Of a DNA stretch of 64,000 bases, positions 1-8,922 are shown piece by piece. Both the position numbers and the translations under genes were made by a program. The first letter of the stretch is position 1. Every line of letters begins with the position of its first letter. The stretch is from an uncultured Eggerthellaceae bacterium (GTDB taxonomy: Bacteria; Actinomycetota; Coriobacteriia; Coriobacteriales; Eggerthellaceae): NCBI GenBank assembly GCA_910580205.1, contig CAJTVP010000005.1:36699-100698 (forward strand). Reading direction: 5' to 3'. The notes beneath the pieces were generated by a model. The model was not told the DNA's origin and ran no database searches. It worked only from the letters and a program-made list of their open reading frames with translations.

Positions 1-399
1 GACCGTTGGCGGTCGCAAAGAATGCTCTTCGGTGATGGGAAGCTCCCGTGGCCTGCCGATCACAGGAAGGCTGGAAAGCTGCAAGAAAACAGGCACCTCA
101 GTCGCCTCGCACATCTCTAGAAGCCGCTGCGTGCCACCACAATTCGTCTCCACTACGGATACCGCATAGGGTTCATGCCGCATATCGGCAGCAAGATGGA
201 TGACGCCGTCCAAGCTTCCCGCTTTTGAGGGGATATGCGCCACCTCGTCCGAAGCCAGGTCGCATTGGATGTATCCATCAACTTCGCAAACGGGTTGAGC
301 GCTGCGCCCCAAGCCCACCACTTCGATGCCTTGATCCCTGAACCAAGAGCACACATGATGGCCGATGAATCCATTCGACCCGGTGACCAGAACGCGCAT
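1..399 (-). CDS. NAD-dependent epimerase/dehydratase, partial (runs off the left edge)
   Basis: The open frame begins at 399 and is still open at base 1, so only about 133 N-terminal residues are present. They show the start of an extended short-chain dehydrogenase: the Rossmann motif TGSNGFIG at residues 5-12, an Asp-containing stretch after beta-3 (QCDLAS), HLAAD near residue 64 and a QLSS strand near residue 107. This family interconverts nucleotide sugars using NAD(P). I chose ATG 399 over the ATG at 405 because GAGGAG lies 8 bases upstream of 399 but only 2 bases upstream of 405. The gene follows the ATP-grasp gene with a 2-base gap, so the two are probably co-transcribed and translationally linked. 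The substrate cannot be told from this fragment. Confidence 0.8.
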   Translation of the reverse strand, partial: MRVLVTGSNGFIGHHVCSWFRDQGIEVVGLGRSAQPVCEVDGYIQCDLASDEVAHIPSKAGSLDGVIHLAADMRHEPYAVSVVETNCGGTQRLLEMCEATEVPVFLQLSSLPVIGRPRELPITEEHSLRPPTV

Positions 400-401
400 C
401 C

Positions 402-1589
402 TCATCGCTCCTCAGCAAGTTCGACTTCGATCAGGTCATTGATATGCGAAACGTCACGGATCATCTCGTCTTGATCGTCGTAGGCGTAGTAAAGGTATGC
501 CACTCGCTGATTCAGGTGATTGTCGATGACATCCCCTGCTTCCATGATGTCGATCTTCTTGAAAAGATGCTTTTCGATCTGAGGGTCTATGGAATAACCT
601 TTGACCACGCCGTTCTTCGTCGTCATGATGCCGTGATGCCCCACGAAAGGCGCCAAGGGCTCTTCCCAAGCAAGGTCGTCAAGCGGCATCCCCGTCTCAG
701 CGCGAATGAGCGCCTCTTCCCATGGGAAGCCAGATACCGCGTGCGCCACGGTCAAGAACTGGTTGCCCAAACAACGGCGCATCATCTCTATCACATAGGG
801 CTTGCCGTCAGACACGATGTATTGCAGCGTGAACATGCCGTCCACCAGACCAAGCTCAGCGCAGATGGCTTCGATGAAGCCATGCAATTCATCTTCGATG
901 AGCTCGATGCCCTTGGCGGGCAGCGTTTCCGACTGGATGAGATACGGGTTGATGGGCGAGTACGTGTCATTGCTCACCGAAGCGATCACATGACCATCTT
1001 TGACGAACGCGTCGATGGACTGCTGCACGCCTTCAATGAAGGGCTCTAGCACAATGCGTCCTTGACGAGATGCCTCGAACGCCTGATGGATGGCCCGCAC
1101 GGCTTCTTCGCGGTTCACGGCTTTGCATATGCCTTTGCCGCCCGTGAGATCCACCGCTTTGGCGATGAGGGGATACGCCATCCCATCCAATGCAACCAGA
1201 GCTTCAGCCTCATCATCGAATGGCACCGAATGGGGACAGCGGATGCCCAAGCCGTAGATGAACTCTTTGAACGCATCTTTCTGATGCAACAGCGTGGCGT
1301 TCTCAAGCGTGTCATGGCCTGGCCAACCCATCTTTTCAGCAACGAAAGATGCGGTCAGCACCCCGAAGTCATTCGCGCAGGACACGATGCGATCAATGCC
1401 ATGGTCTTTGACCAACTGCAGGACCGCTTCTTTGTCCGAGTAATCCGCGGGAACATATTCGTCAGCATAGCTGTGGCCGATCAGGGAAGGATCGTTCCCC
1501 GTGGTGATCACGTGGAACCCCAGCTCCTTCGCTTTTTCGATCAACGTGATCTCGCTGAGGCTTCCATTCAAGATCAAGAGCTTTTCCAC
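402..1589 (-). CDS. ATP-grasp domain enzyme (carboxylate-amine ligase-like)
   Basis: 395 residues. An N-terminal Rossmann-like pre-ATP-grasp domain (residues 1-95, beginning LLILNGSLSEI) is followed by an ATP-grasp fold: YPLIAKAVDLTGGKG near 140 is the phosphate-binding loop, VLEPFIEGVQQSIDAF near 180 the adenine-contacting strand, and VIEMMRRCLGN near 270 the metal-binding region. The family couples ATP hydrolysis to ligation of a carboxylate, through an acyl-phosphate, to an amine or other nucleophile. Start is GTG at 1589, supported by GGAGG at 1598-1602 with an 8-base spacer. It sits between a membrane protein and an epimerase in a glycan gene run, so adding an amino-acid-like group to a sugar is a possible role; that is inference only. 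The substrate is not identifiable. Confidence 0.75.
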   Translation of the reverse strand: MEKLLILNGSLSEITLIEKAKELGFHVITTGNDPSLIGHSYADEYVPADYSDKEAVLQLVKDHGIDRIVSCANDFGVLTASFVAEKMGWPGHDTLENATLLHQKDAFKEFIYGLGIRCPHSVPFDDEAEALVALDGMAYPLIAKAVDLTGGKGICKAVNREEAVRAIHQAFEASRQGRIVLEPFIEGVQQSIDAFVKDGHVIASVSNDTYSPINPYLIQSETLPAKGIELIEDELHGFIEAICAELGLVDGMFTLQYIVSDGKPYVIEMMRRCLGNQFLTVAHAVSGFPWEEALIRAETGMPLDDLAWEEPLAPFVGHHGIMTTKNGVVKGYSIDPQIEKHLFKKIDIMEAGDVIDNHLNQRVAYLYYAYDDQDEMIRDVSHINDLIEVELAEER

Positions 1590-1667
1590 GGACCGGGCCT
1601 CCGATCAAAAGGGGGTTTTCTCGCGCACAAGGATACCACGGAGCCCGCTGGCACCCTCAGCTTTTCC

Positions 1668-2867
1668 CTAAAAGAGCAGCGTGTTCGTGGGGTCGAGAAG
1701 AAGCTGCAAGTAATAGATGATGCCTGAACCGAAATGCCATGCCACCAGCACGCACCCGATGATGGCCAACGGCCACGCGATATCCTTCACCACGAAGGAT
1801 CGCTTGAAGAACAGCGGCAGCACGAACGCCCAATACAGGAACACGGAGAGCATATAGCCCCACGAAAAGTTGCCGTGCATCATCCGAGGTCCGTTCTCCA
1901 TCAAGAACGAATACTCGCAAAAGCCCGCAACGAGCATGAAGCCAAGGAACAGATAAGGTGAGCCTTTGCGGAAGATGTCCTTCCAGAGAACGCCCGTCGC
2001 GTAGAGAGGGAACGCCAGCAAGAGGAGAACCGAGACGGGCAAAGAGCGGCACGTGAACTTATACACATCGAAGAAGCACAGTGAGATGCCTTCGCCGCCG
2101 CCCGTTGACGAATAGAACATGATCCAGAATTGCAGAAGCATGTAGAGGATGGCGGGGATGAACGTGAGCGCCACGTTGCGCACGAACCTCCAATCCCGAT
2201 ACATGATAAGGTCGAGCACCAGATAGACGAACACGGCAGGCGCTTGCACTTGGAAGAACGATGGTTTCATGAACAGGCACACCAACGTGAGAAGCGCATA
2301 CACCACGCACGTCTTCGCCTTCGCTTCGCGCTTGCGGATCATCTGGAACAGAAGCAGGCATGAGAGCAGCGCGAAGGGCTTGACGGCAAGATAGGTGGGG
2401 CTGTGCCAGATGGTCGGCGACCCTTGCCCGTAGTAGATCCGGTCCGTGTACCACGGCACGTAGAGCGCTGTCACGAACAAAAGAATGATGCCCGTGCCTG
2501 CGGCGAGCCAGATCCGCTTGTCGGATTCCCAACCGAAGATCATGCTGCACACATAGAACACGATCACCGCTGTCAGAAAGGCGAACACAGCGCTCGATGC
2601 GCCTGCTGCCTGGGCCAGCGACAACCCGAAGAGCATGAAGAAACGGGTGACCACATGCCAGCCTGGATAAGACAAGCGGTTGAAGTATTCAGCGAAGCCG
2701 TTCGGGATCCAGATGTCCACGATGCCGACCGCATGGGCGAAAGTGTCAGAGTTGTTCATCCCTGCGAATTTGTAGAACACTGCGAAAGCGAGCCCTGCAT
2801 AGACCAACGCTATCGCAACCCAGATCCCGTATACGACCTTCTTGTTCTTCAGCGTCAGCTTATCCAT
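1668..2867 (-). CDS. Polytopic membrane protein of the glycan locus, unrecognised family
   Basis: About 399 residues with roughly ten hydrophobic segments, beginning with a membrane segment near residues 10-30, so an integral membrane protein. An extracytoplasmic loop after the first segment contains NSDTFAHAVGIVDIW and the aromatic pattern RLSYPGWHV; a later loop contains YYGQGSPTIWHSPTY. Such loops resemble those of GT-C type glycosyltransferases or polysaccharide polymerases, but I see no diagnostic motif. Start was set at ATG 2867 because AGGAAGAG lies about 7 bases upstream; an in-frame TTG at 2897 would add ten residues without a better ribosome site. It follows wecE in the same direction with a 41-base gap. 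It could be a polymerase (no Wzy is otherwise evident nearby), a modifying transferase or something else. Confidence 0.7.
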   Translation of the reverse strand: MDKLTLKNKKVVYGIWVAIALVYAGLAFAVFYKFAGMNNSDTFAHAVGIVDIWIPNGFAEYFNRLSYPGWHVVTRFFMLFGLSLAQAAGASSAVFAFLTAVIVFYVCSMIFGWESDKRIWLAAGTGIILLFVTALYVPWYTDRIYYGQGSPTIWHSPTYLAVKPFALLSCLLLFQMIRKREAKAKTCVVYALLTLVCLFMKPSFFQVQAPAVFVYLVLDLIMYRDWRFVRNVALTFIPAILYMLLQFWIMFYSSTGGGEGISLCFFDVYKFTCRSLPVSVLLLLAFPLYATGVLWKDIFRKGSPYLFLGFMLVAGFCEYSFLMENGPRMMHGNFSWGYMLSVFLYWAFVLPLFFKRSFVVKDIAWPLAIIGCVLVAWHFGSGIIYYLQLLLDPTNTLLF

Positions 2868-2908
2868 AGGGCAACTCTTCCTTTGCATATCCGCCAAGCC
2901 AGCGAAGA

Positions 2909-4051
2909 TCAGCGCACCTGATCCTCATAGAACGCCTTCACCTGGCTGATGACGGTCTGCACATCCTCTTCGCTGATGCCGTAGTACATGGGCAAACGCA
3001 CCAATCGTTCGCTTTCCACCGTGGTGAACTCATCAGCGCCATGAAAGCGGCCGAACTTCTTGCCAGCAGGAGCGCTGTGGAGCGGAATGTAATGGAATAC
3101 CGCGCTCACGCCGTTCTCCTTCAGATGCTTGATCAAAGCCGTGCGTTCCGCCAGATCCTTGCACTTGAGATAGAACATATGAGCGTTATGGACGCATTCC
3201 TCCGGAATAGTGGGAAGCTCCACCATTCCGGCATCTTCCAAGGGCTTGAAAGCATCATGATAGGCATCCCATGCAGCCAAGCGATCATCGTTGATCTTGT
3301 CAGCCACCTCAAGCTGCGACCAGAGATAGGCCGCATTCAAATCTGACGGAAGGTAGCTTGAGCCATAATCCATCCACGTGTATTTATCTATCTGACCGCG
3401 GAAGAACTTCGCGCGGTTCGTGCCCTTTTCGCGCAGGATCTCGGCGGCCTCGTTCTTCGACGGATCATTAATGAGCAGCGCGCCGCCTTCTCCCATGGAG
3501 TAGTTCTTCGTCTCATGGAAGGAAAAGCAGCCGAAATCCCCGATGGTCCCCAGAGCGCAGCCTTTGTACGTGCTCATGACTCCCTGGGCGGCATCCTCCA
3601 CCACCTTCAGGCCGTGCTTGCGCGCGATATCCATGATCGCATCCATCTCGCATGCCACGCCGGCATAATGCACTGGCACGATCACGCGCGTTCTCTCCGT
3701 GATGGCATCTTCGATCTTCGTCTCGTCGATGTTCATGGTGTCAGGGCACACATCCACGAACACCAACTTCGCTCCAGCCAACACGAACGCTGTTGCCGTT
3801 GAAGTGAACGTGTAGCTGGGAAGGATGACCTCGTCTCCCGGCTTCAAATCGCAAAGAAACGCCGCCATCTCAAGAGCGGTGGTCCCACTGGTGGTGAGGA
3901 GCGCCTTCTGCGTACCGGTCTTCTCTTCGATCCATGCATCACAGCGCTTCGTAAAGGGTCCGTCACCGCAGATCTTATGGTTCCGGACGGCCTCCATCAT
4001 GTGCTCTTGGGCTGTGGGCACATAGGGTGGAATGTTGAAGTTGATCATCAT
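2909..4051 (-). CDS. wecE: dTDP-4-amino-4,6-dideoxygalactose transaminase
   Basis: 380 residues, full length for the DegT/DnrJ/EryC1/StrS aminotransferase family and very similar to recalled E. coli WecE (RffA): CGDGPFTKRC, PSYTFTSTATAFVLAGAK, PVHYAGVACEMD, VVEDAAQGVMSTYKG and SFHETKNYSMGEGGA all match. The PLP-binding lysine is the K of HETKN. The enzyme transfers an amino group from glutamate to dTDP-4-keto-6-deoxyglucose, giving dTDP-Fuc4N in the cytoplasm. The substrate would come from RmlA (40239-41120) and RmlB (8923-9930), both in this window; no RmlC or RmlD is visible, which fits use of the keto sugar for Fuc4N rather than rhamnose. The start ATG overlaps the upstream stop (ATGA, 4048-4051). 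A second ATG at 4048 is equally possible. An acetyltransferase like WecD is not seen nearby. Confidence 0.92.
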   Translation of the reverse strand: MMINFNIPPYVPTAQEHMMEAVRNHKICGDGPFTKRCDAWIEEKTGTQKALLTTSGTTALEMAAFLCDLKPGDEVILPSYTFTSTATAFVLAGAKLVFVDVCPDTMNIDETKIEDAITERTRVIVPVHYAGVACEMDAIMDIARKHGLKVVEDAAQGVMSTYKGCALGTIGDFGCFSFHETKNYSMGEGGALLINDPSKNEAAEILREKGTNRAKFFRGQIDKYTWMDYGSSYLPSDLNAAYLWSQLEVADKINDDRLAAWDAYHDAFKPLEDAGMVELPTIPEECVHNAHMFYLKCKDLAERTALIKHLKENGVSAVFHYIPLHSAPAGKKFGRFHGADEFTTVESERLVRLPMYYGISEEDVQTVISQVKAFYEDQVR

Positions 4052-6933
4052 CTTCCTTTTCTCAGGCCGGTGTTGCGCTTCCTTCGATAGAGGATAATCC
4101 CAATGAAACCTGCTATCCCGATCAAGGATATCACCGCTCCAGCTTTGAGCCCGGGTGTTTCGTACGTGATCTGAATATCATGAGCCCCTGCAGGCACCTG
4201 CAACCCGATGAAGCCCACATCAGCTGGCAACGTTTCGACATCTTGCCCATCTATCTTAGATGACCAACCGGGCGAAAACGGAAGAAGCACGAGCAACGTC
4301 TCCGATTCGCTGGCAACATCAACGTGGCAGCTGAATGTGTTCTCTTCAAGGCTGATATCGGAAGCCGCCTTAGTCTCAAGATTCTTGATGGCGCTCTTCA
4401 CCGCTTGAGTATCCTCGACGCGAACGGAGAGGTCCTTGATGCGATAGCTGCCTGAACCGGCGAATGCGATATCCACGCCTTCCCGAGGCTCATCGCTGCT
4501 GCCCAAGCAGAACGCCCAGGTGTCTTTTCCAGAGTACAGATGCGCGTCTTTGCCCGTTTGCCACACGCCTTCGCTGCTCGTAGCCGTGGTGACGGAGATG
4601 TTGCACCCGTTGTCTGCCAGCGGAAAAATCCCACGGAGCCCATAGGAGAGACGATCCAGGCGAGAAGCATCAGGCGCGAGCGTGGGCTCAAAGGTGAAAT
4701 CCACGTCTTCCAGAACGACATAGGCCTCAACGCCCGCCGGGATATCCACATCCAGGTGCATGGTCGCGCCCTTGGTCGTCTGGAAATCAAGGTCCTTTAG
4801 ACCATCCCCTTGGGATGCGCCTTCCTCCACGGGCGAAAAGACCGCGACCACTTCCTCTTGGTCCTTCACCTTCTGGATCTGATCCTCTTCCACAGAGAGC
4901 TGATAGGAGAACTCCAGGGGTTGATTCATGACTGCGGGCTGGATGATGTCCCCCTGTCGGCATTCGCCATCCGGGAGCACGGCACCCTGCAAAAGCGCCT
5001 CCTGAGCATCAACGGGAGAAAGGCCCCTGAAATCAGATTCGCGGATCTGGTCTGAGAAAAGCGTGGCGAACGGCATCCTCACGTCCGCCTGATAAATGAG
5101 CGCCCCCTCAGCTTCCACAGGCTGTTCATCTTGTCCATAGAGCTTGGATACCATCTCCGCATCATGTGTCCGGGCTACCACATACCTCACATTGCCCATC
5201 TGCTCCATGATGGAGCGATTGTCCAAAGAGACGGTGGAGAAGTTCAAAGGAGAGGTGGTCAGGCCCAGTTGCGTGTGGTAGTCATCTATGCTGCCGTTGT
5301 ACATGCTGTTGTAGAAGGTCGTGCCATTCTTGTCCACGATGCTGCTGCTGTTGCGGAAGACGGAAGCGGTCCCCGTAGCCTCGAAACGCCAGTCATCTCC
5401 CTCCAGAGCCTCCACCGCGCTGTTCGCCCCGGCGGTCGCCATCTCATAAGCTTGTCCGATGGGAACGTTCCGCGTCGCAGCATAGCGCCCCCACATGCCG
5501 AAGAGCACGCCGGTGCTGATGACCAGCGAGCAGATGAGCACCGTTTCCAGCAGGACGCCGCGTGCATACAAGAGGAACGCGAACAGCACCCAGAGCATCA
5601 TGAGAGGAAGGTAGTACATCTTATCCACGAACGCGCCCATGACCATGAAGAAGAGGATCACCGCGAACAACGTCGCTCCCACGCGTTTCTCAGATGCAAC
5701 GCCGTTCAAGAACTGCGGCGTCATGTACGTGGTGATGTAGCCCACCAACAACGCGAACATCCACGTCCAGCGGTTATTCGGATAAGCGAACCCGTTCATG
5801 ACCTTGCCGAGCGCTGGCAGAAGCAAGAATGCCACCAAAATGACGAACATGATGGCGAGCATCTTGCCCGTCGCGTCTTTCTTTGAGGCGAACAGGGCAG
5901 CCACGGCCAAGACGGACAGGGTCAACATGCCGATGAAACACTCGGACCCAGCGTAACTGAATCCGATGGCGCCCTTCGCTATTTGGATGTAATAGTCGAA
6001 GGAATAGAAAGCATCCCAGGAGCGCTCCAGACCCACCCGGCCCAAGGAGAGCACCGCCATGGCGTTCGGCAGCAAAAGCACCGCGCCCATGGCCAAACCG
6101 ACCAGCAGATAGCCCACCGTTCTCAATAGAAGAGAGAAGAAGCGCTTCGCGGACCTATCCTCCATGAATGCGAATCTGATCACGCAATACAACGCCAGAA
6201 GAATGCAGAACATCCAGAGCATCGTGAGCGAATACAACGCGAACAGCGCGATGGCGGCCATGAACGTGGCGGGCGACCTTCCATCTATCACCTTATCCAC
6301 GCCCAAGATGCCCAAAGGCGCCAAGACCATGGGGTAGATGAGCAGGATCTGGTTGAACGCGATGATGGTGACACCGCTGAACAAGAACGCCATGACGCCC
6401 ACGAGCACGGCGAACCCGTCATTCCCATGGTAGAAGGCAAGCTCAACGAAGGCGATGCCGGCCAAGAACAGCGTGATGGGCACGGTCAGATTGAGCAAAA
6501 GCTGAGCATTCTCTGGCGTAGAGAACACGGCGATCCAATTGATAGGGTTGCCCAACGTTCCCGCCACCCAGATGACGTAGTCCTGACCGTATCCCAGCTC
6601 AGGGCTCCACATGGGCACGACGAACGTATGGGAGATGAACACGTTGTGCAACAGCTGGCGCATCCAATCGCCCAGTTCGATGAAGACGGTGTACTGCTGC
6701 GTCAACCCGTCGTCGATCCAGATGAAGTCGACGCCTTTGATGAAGAAGACCGCGTACATGGCGCAGAACATGACCGCGAACAGCACGCAATAGGAAACAT
6801 AGAACGGTCCGCGGCGGCTTGCGTGCAAGGCATCGAACCAGCGGCTGATCGGCCCGCAGCTTCTAGAAGACTCGGAAGACTGTCCGTCCTGAGCCGAACG
6901 CGCGTGCGAAGCCTCCTTGATCGAACCGGTCAC
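4048..6933 (-). CDS. YfhO-family large membrane protein (GT-C-like)
   Basis: 961 residues. After a short cytoplasmic tail come about thirteen membrane segments (residues ~45-480), then a large extracytoplasmic region (~490-925), and one last membrane segment ending in a basic tail (YRRKRNTGLRKGR). The loop after the first segment carries FIWIDDGLTQQYTVF, an acidic pair typical of GT-C enzymes. The C-terminal part with GWSSKIDGQ and LQVPAGAHDIQITYETPG is characteristic of YfhO proteins, which are linked to adding sugars to wall polymers or glycolipids from a polyprenyl-phosphate donor. Start is GTG 6933 with GGAGG 8 bases upstream, three bases after the GlfT2-like gene; its stop overlaps wecE. 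Likely role: transfer of a sugar to the surface glycan on the outer membrane face. The acceptor is unknown. Confidence 0.8.
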   Translation of the reverse strand: MTGSIKEASHARSAQDGQSSESSRSCGPISRWFDALHASRRGPFYVSYCVLFAVMFCAMYAVFFIKGVDFIWIDDGLTQQYTVFIELGDWMRQLLHNVFISHTFVVPMWSPELGYGQDYVIWVAGTLGNPINWIAVFSTPENAQLLLNLTVPITLFLAGIAFVELAFYHGNDGFAVLVGVMAFLFSGVTIIAFNQILLIYPMVLAPLGILGVDKVIDGRSPATFMAAIALFALYSLTMLWMFCILLALYCVIRFAFMEDRSAKRFFSLLLRTVGYLLVGLAMGAVLLLPNAMAVLSLGRVGLERSWDAFYSFDYYIQIAKGAIGFSYAGSECFIGMLTLSVLAVAALFASKKDATGKMLAIMFVILVAFLLLPALGKVMNGFAYPNNRWTWMFALLVGYITTYMTPQFLNGVASEKRVGATLFAVILFFMVMGAFVDKMYYLPLMMLWVLFAFLLYARGVLLETVLICSLVISTGVLFGMWGRYAATRNVPIGQAYEMATAGANSAVEALEGDDWRFEATGTASVFRNSSSIVDKNGTTFYNSMYNGSIDDYHTQLGLTTSPLNFSTVSLDNRSIMEQMGNVRYVVARTHDAEMVSKLYGQDEQPVEAEGALIYQADVRMPFATLFSDQIRESDFRGLSPVDAQEALLQGAVLPDGECRQGDIIQPAVMNQPLEFSYQLSVEEDQIQKVKDQEEVVAVFSPVEEGASQGDGLKDLDFQTTKGATMHLDVDIPAGVEAYVVLEDVDFTFEPTLAPDASRLDRLSYGLRGIFPLADNGCNISVTTATSSEGVWQTGKDAHLYSGKDTWAFCLGSSDEPREGVDIAFAGSGSYRIKDLSVRVEDTQAVKSAIKNLETKAASDISLEENTFSCHVDVASESETLLVLLPFSPGWSSKIDGQDVETLPADVGFIGLQVPAGAHDIQITYETPGLKAGAVISLIGIAGFIGIILYRRKRNTGLRKGR

Positions 6934-6936
6934 GGA

Positions 6937-8889
6937 TCAATCCTCCAGCCCAAGATGCTCGTGCCAGTATTCCTTGCTGGAAAGATGCGAAAGCGCCTGC
7001 TGGTAGGCTTTCGCCACATCCGCTCCGCGCCTCCGATGCTCAGCGCAAGCCTCATCCCACCTTTTATGGAGCGCACGCCAGCGCTCCCGATCCATGAGGC
7101 GAACATGGGCGCTAGCGCAGTCGCGGTCGCAGGCAACAAGCACGCGCGTGCCCACCTGATCTGGACAGAAGATGGTGTAGCCGCCGTAATACGCGGTGGC
7201 AGGCTCATTCCTTAAAAAGCTGTCCGGCAAAAGGTGTTTGTCGTATGGGATGGTCCGCGCCAAACGGAGCAAAACATGAGGGGGCTTCTCGTCGCTCACC
7301 ATGGCTGGATCGGGAACGAAGGTGAGCAGCCCCTCGGAAAGCTCTGGGTGCTCTGCGGCAGCTTGGGCCAACGCCTCGTCAAGAGGGAGCAGTTTTTCAG
7401 CCTTCGCGTTGTTCCGCTTGAAGAGCTCTTCTCCGGAAGCGTTCGCCAGCCACTCGGGCCCTTTGAGGTAATCCTCAAGGCCCTCGATCATAAGCTCCGC
7501 CGTCTCATAGGCCATGGAGCGCAAGTACAGCTGCAGCGTCCTGGTGGCCCGCGCCATGAACAATGGTTCGTTCGCCAAGCCATGAATGGCATTCATGATC
7601 ATGTAATTGCGAATGTATTGATAACAATCCACGGCCCCACGGAACTTCTGGGAGAACGCCGCATGCCAAACGCAGATGCCGTTCATGGTCATGTACTCTG
7701 GACGCGCCCTCATGCCGAACTCCACATCATCACATCGGACGAAAAGCGGCAGAGGCAGCCCGCATTCACGCACGCGCGCCAAGGGGATGCAGGAATACCA
7801 CCATGCGCCATAGGCGTTAGGCACTTCAACATCTATGAGCTCGTTCACGGCCACATCTTCGCGGGTGTCCATGCAAAGGTCACCCTTCAAACGCTCGTAG
7901 ATCCCGTCATAGCGGACGCGAGCGACATCCTCGAATTGCTTGTATGGATGTTCCAGCTCCAACATGCCACCATTGATGAAAGCGTCTTCATATTCATCCG
8001 TTGCCAAAGAGAGCAAGTTGAAGGTGCGGATGAAGCTCTCCGGCGAGACTTTGACGTCATCATCCATGAGCAAGACGTGGGTGAAGCCCTCATCGGATTC
8101 CAGCGCCTCCATCATGCCACGTGCGAATCCCGCAGCACCGCCCTCGTTCGCATTGGGGACCACGGTCACGCCGTTGCCGGAAAGCGCCGGCCCATCCAAA
8201 GTCCGCCCGTTGTCCACGACGAACATGTGGAACGCCCGAGCTATGGGCTCATCGGACTCCAAGACCTGCTCGCGGACGGCTTCTATGTTGGGGATGATGT
8301 AGTCTTCGTTCTTGAAGGTGGTGGTAGCCACAGCGATGCGGATATCCCGGATGCGGTCCGGATCCACATCTGCCCCCCACCACGCATTCCGCACAGCGCA
8401 CACCCCATGGGGCACCAGCGCGAAACCGATGATGATCATGCCCTCTGTTGAGCACCCAAGAGTGACCTCATGGTAAGCCGCCGAAGCATCAACGGAGCGC
8501 GGCGCGCAGATCTGTTCGGGTCGCACCTTCTTCTTGACGCCGGACACATCGCACGCTTCGGTGATGGCAGGAGCGTCTTTCGCGTCAAGCGCTCCTTCTG
8601 GAATGCCGATGAGCTCCACGTCGCATGCGTCGCCCACCAGCTCAAGATGCAAGATCACATCTTGGATATCAGCATACGTGCGCCACTTCAGCGCAGAAAA
8701 GCCATTGAAATAAGAAAGGAACTCTATGCGCCTGTCGAACGCCAGAGAACCATCCGATTCCTGATAGTCCACAGCTCCTTGGGCGGCGTAAAGCATGGTG
8801 GGGAAGGCTTTCAAATGGTCATCTACCTTCAAGAGCACGTTCGCCAGCTTGAACGCAGATGAGCCGCTGGTCTTCTCCTCAGCGCTCAT
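6937..8889 (-). CDS. GlfT2-like galactofuranosyltransferase (GT2 fold)
   Basis: About 650 residues. The layout matches mycobacterial GlfT2: an N-terminal beta-sandwich domain (~1-175), a GT-A core starting at RIAVATTTFKNEDY (~187), the metal-binding triad DDD in LLMDDDVKV (~275), an acceptor-binding stretch with NAYGAWWYSC (~365), a catalytic-type His in CVWHAAFSQKF, and a helical C-terminal domain. GlfT2 polymerises galactofuranose from UDP-Galf. UDP-Galf would be made by the mutase Glf at 50420-51538. I chose ATG 8889 because GGGGAG lies 7 bases upstream; an in-frame GTG at 8913 has no ribosome site. The gene sits between rmlB and the YfhO gene in one tight run. Exact acceptor, and whether it polymerises or adds one residue, cannot be told. 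Confidence 0.82.
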   Translation of the reverse strand: MSAEEKTSGSSAFKLANVLLKVDDHLKAFPTMLYAAQGAVDYQESDGSLAFDRRIEFLSYFNGFSALKWRTYADIQDVILHLELVGDACDVELIGIPEGALDAKDAPAITEACDVSGVKKKVRPEQICAPRSVDASAAYHEVTLGCSTEGMIIIGFALVPHGVCAVRNAWWGADVDPDRIRDIRIAVATTTFKNEDYIIPNIEAVREQVLESDEPIARAFHMFVVDNGRTLDGPALSGNGVTVVPNANEGGAAGFARGMMEALESDEGFTHVLLMDDDVKVSPESFIRTFNLLSLATDEYEDAFINGGMLELEHPYKQFEDVARVRYDGIYERLKGDLCMDTREDVAVNELIDVEVPNAYGAWWYSCIPLARVRECGLPLPLFVRCDDVEFGMRARPEYMTMNGICVWHAAFSQKFRGAVDCYQYIRNYMIMNAIHGLANEPLFMARATRTLQLYLRSMAYETAELMIEGLEDYLKGPEWLANASGEELFKRNNAKAEKLLPLDEALAQAAAEHPELSEGLLTFVPDPAMVSDEKPPHVLLRLARTIPYDKHLLPDSFLRNEPATAYYGGYTIFCPDQVGTRVLVACDRDCASAHVRLMDRERWRALHKRWDEACAEHRRRGADVAKAYQQALSHLSSKEYWHEHLGLED

Positions 8890-8922
8890 GCGATCACTCC
8901 CCTTTTCTCGCACAGGAAGCGG

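Noticed and set aside
7234..8451. A 405-codon plus-strand open frame
   Set aside because: It lies wholly opposite the GlfT2-like gene, is rich in His/Gln/Arg in a way typical of antisense frames, and shows no family motif.
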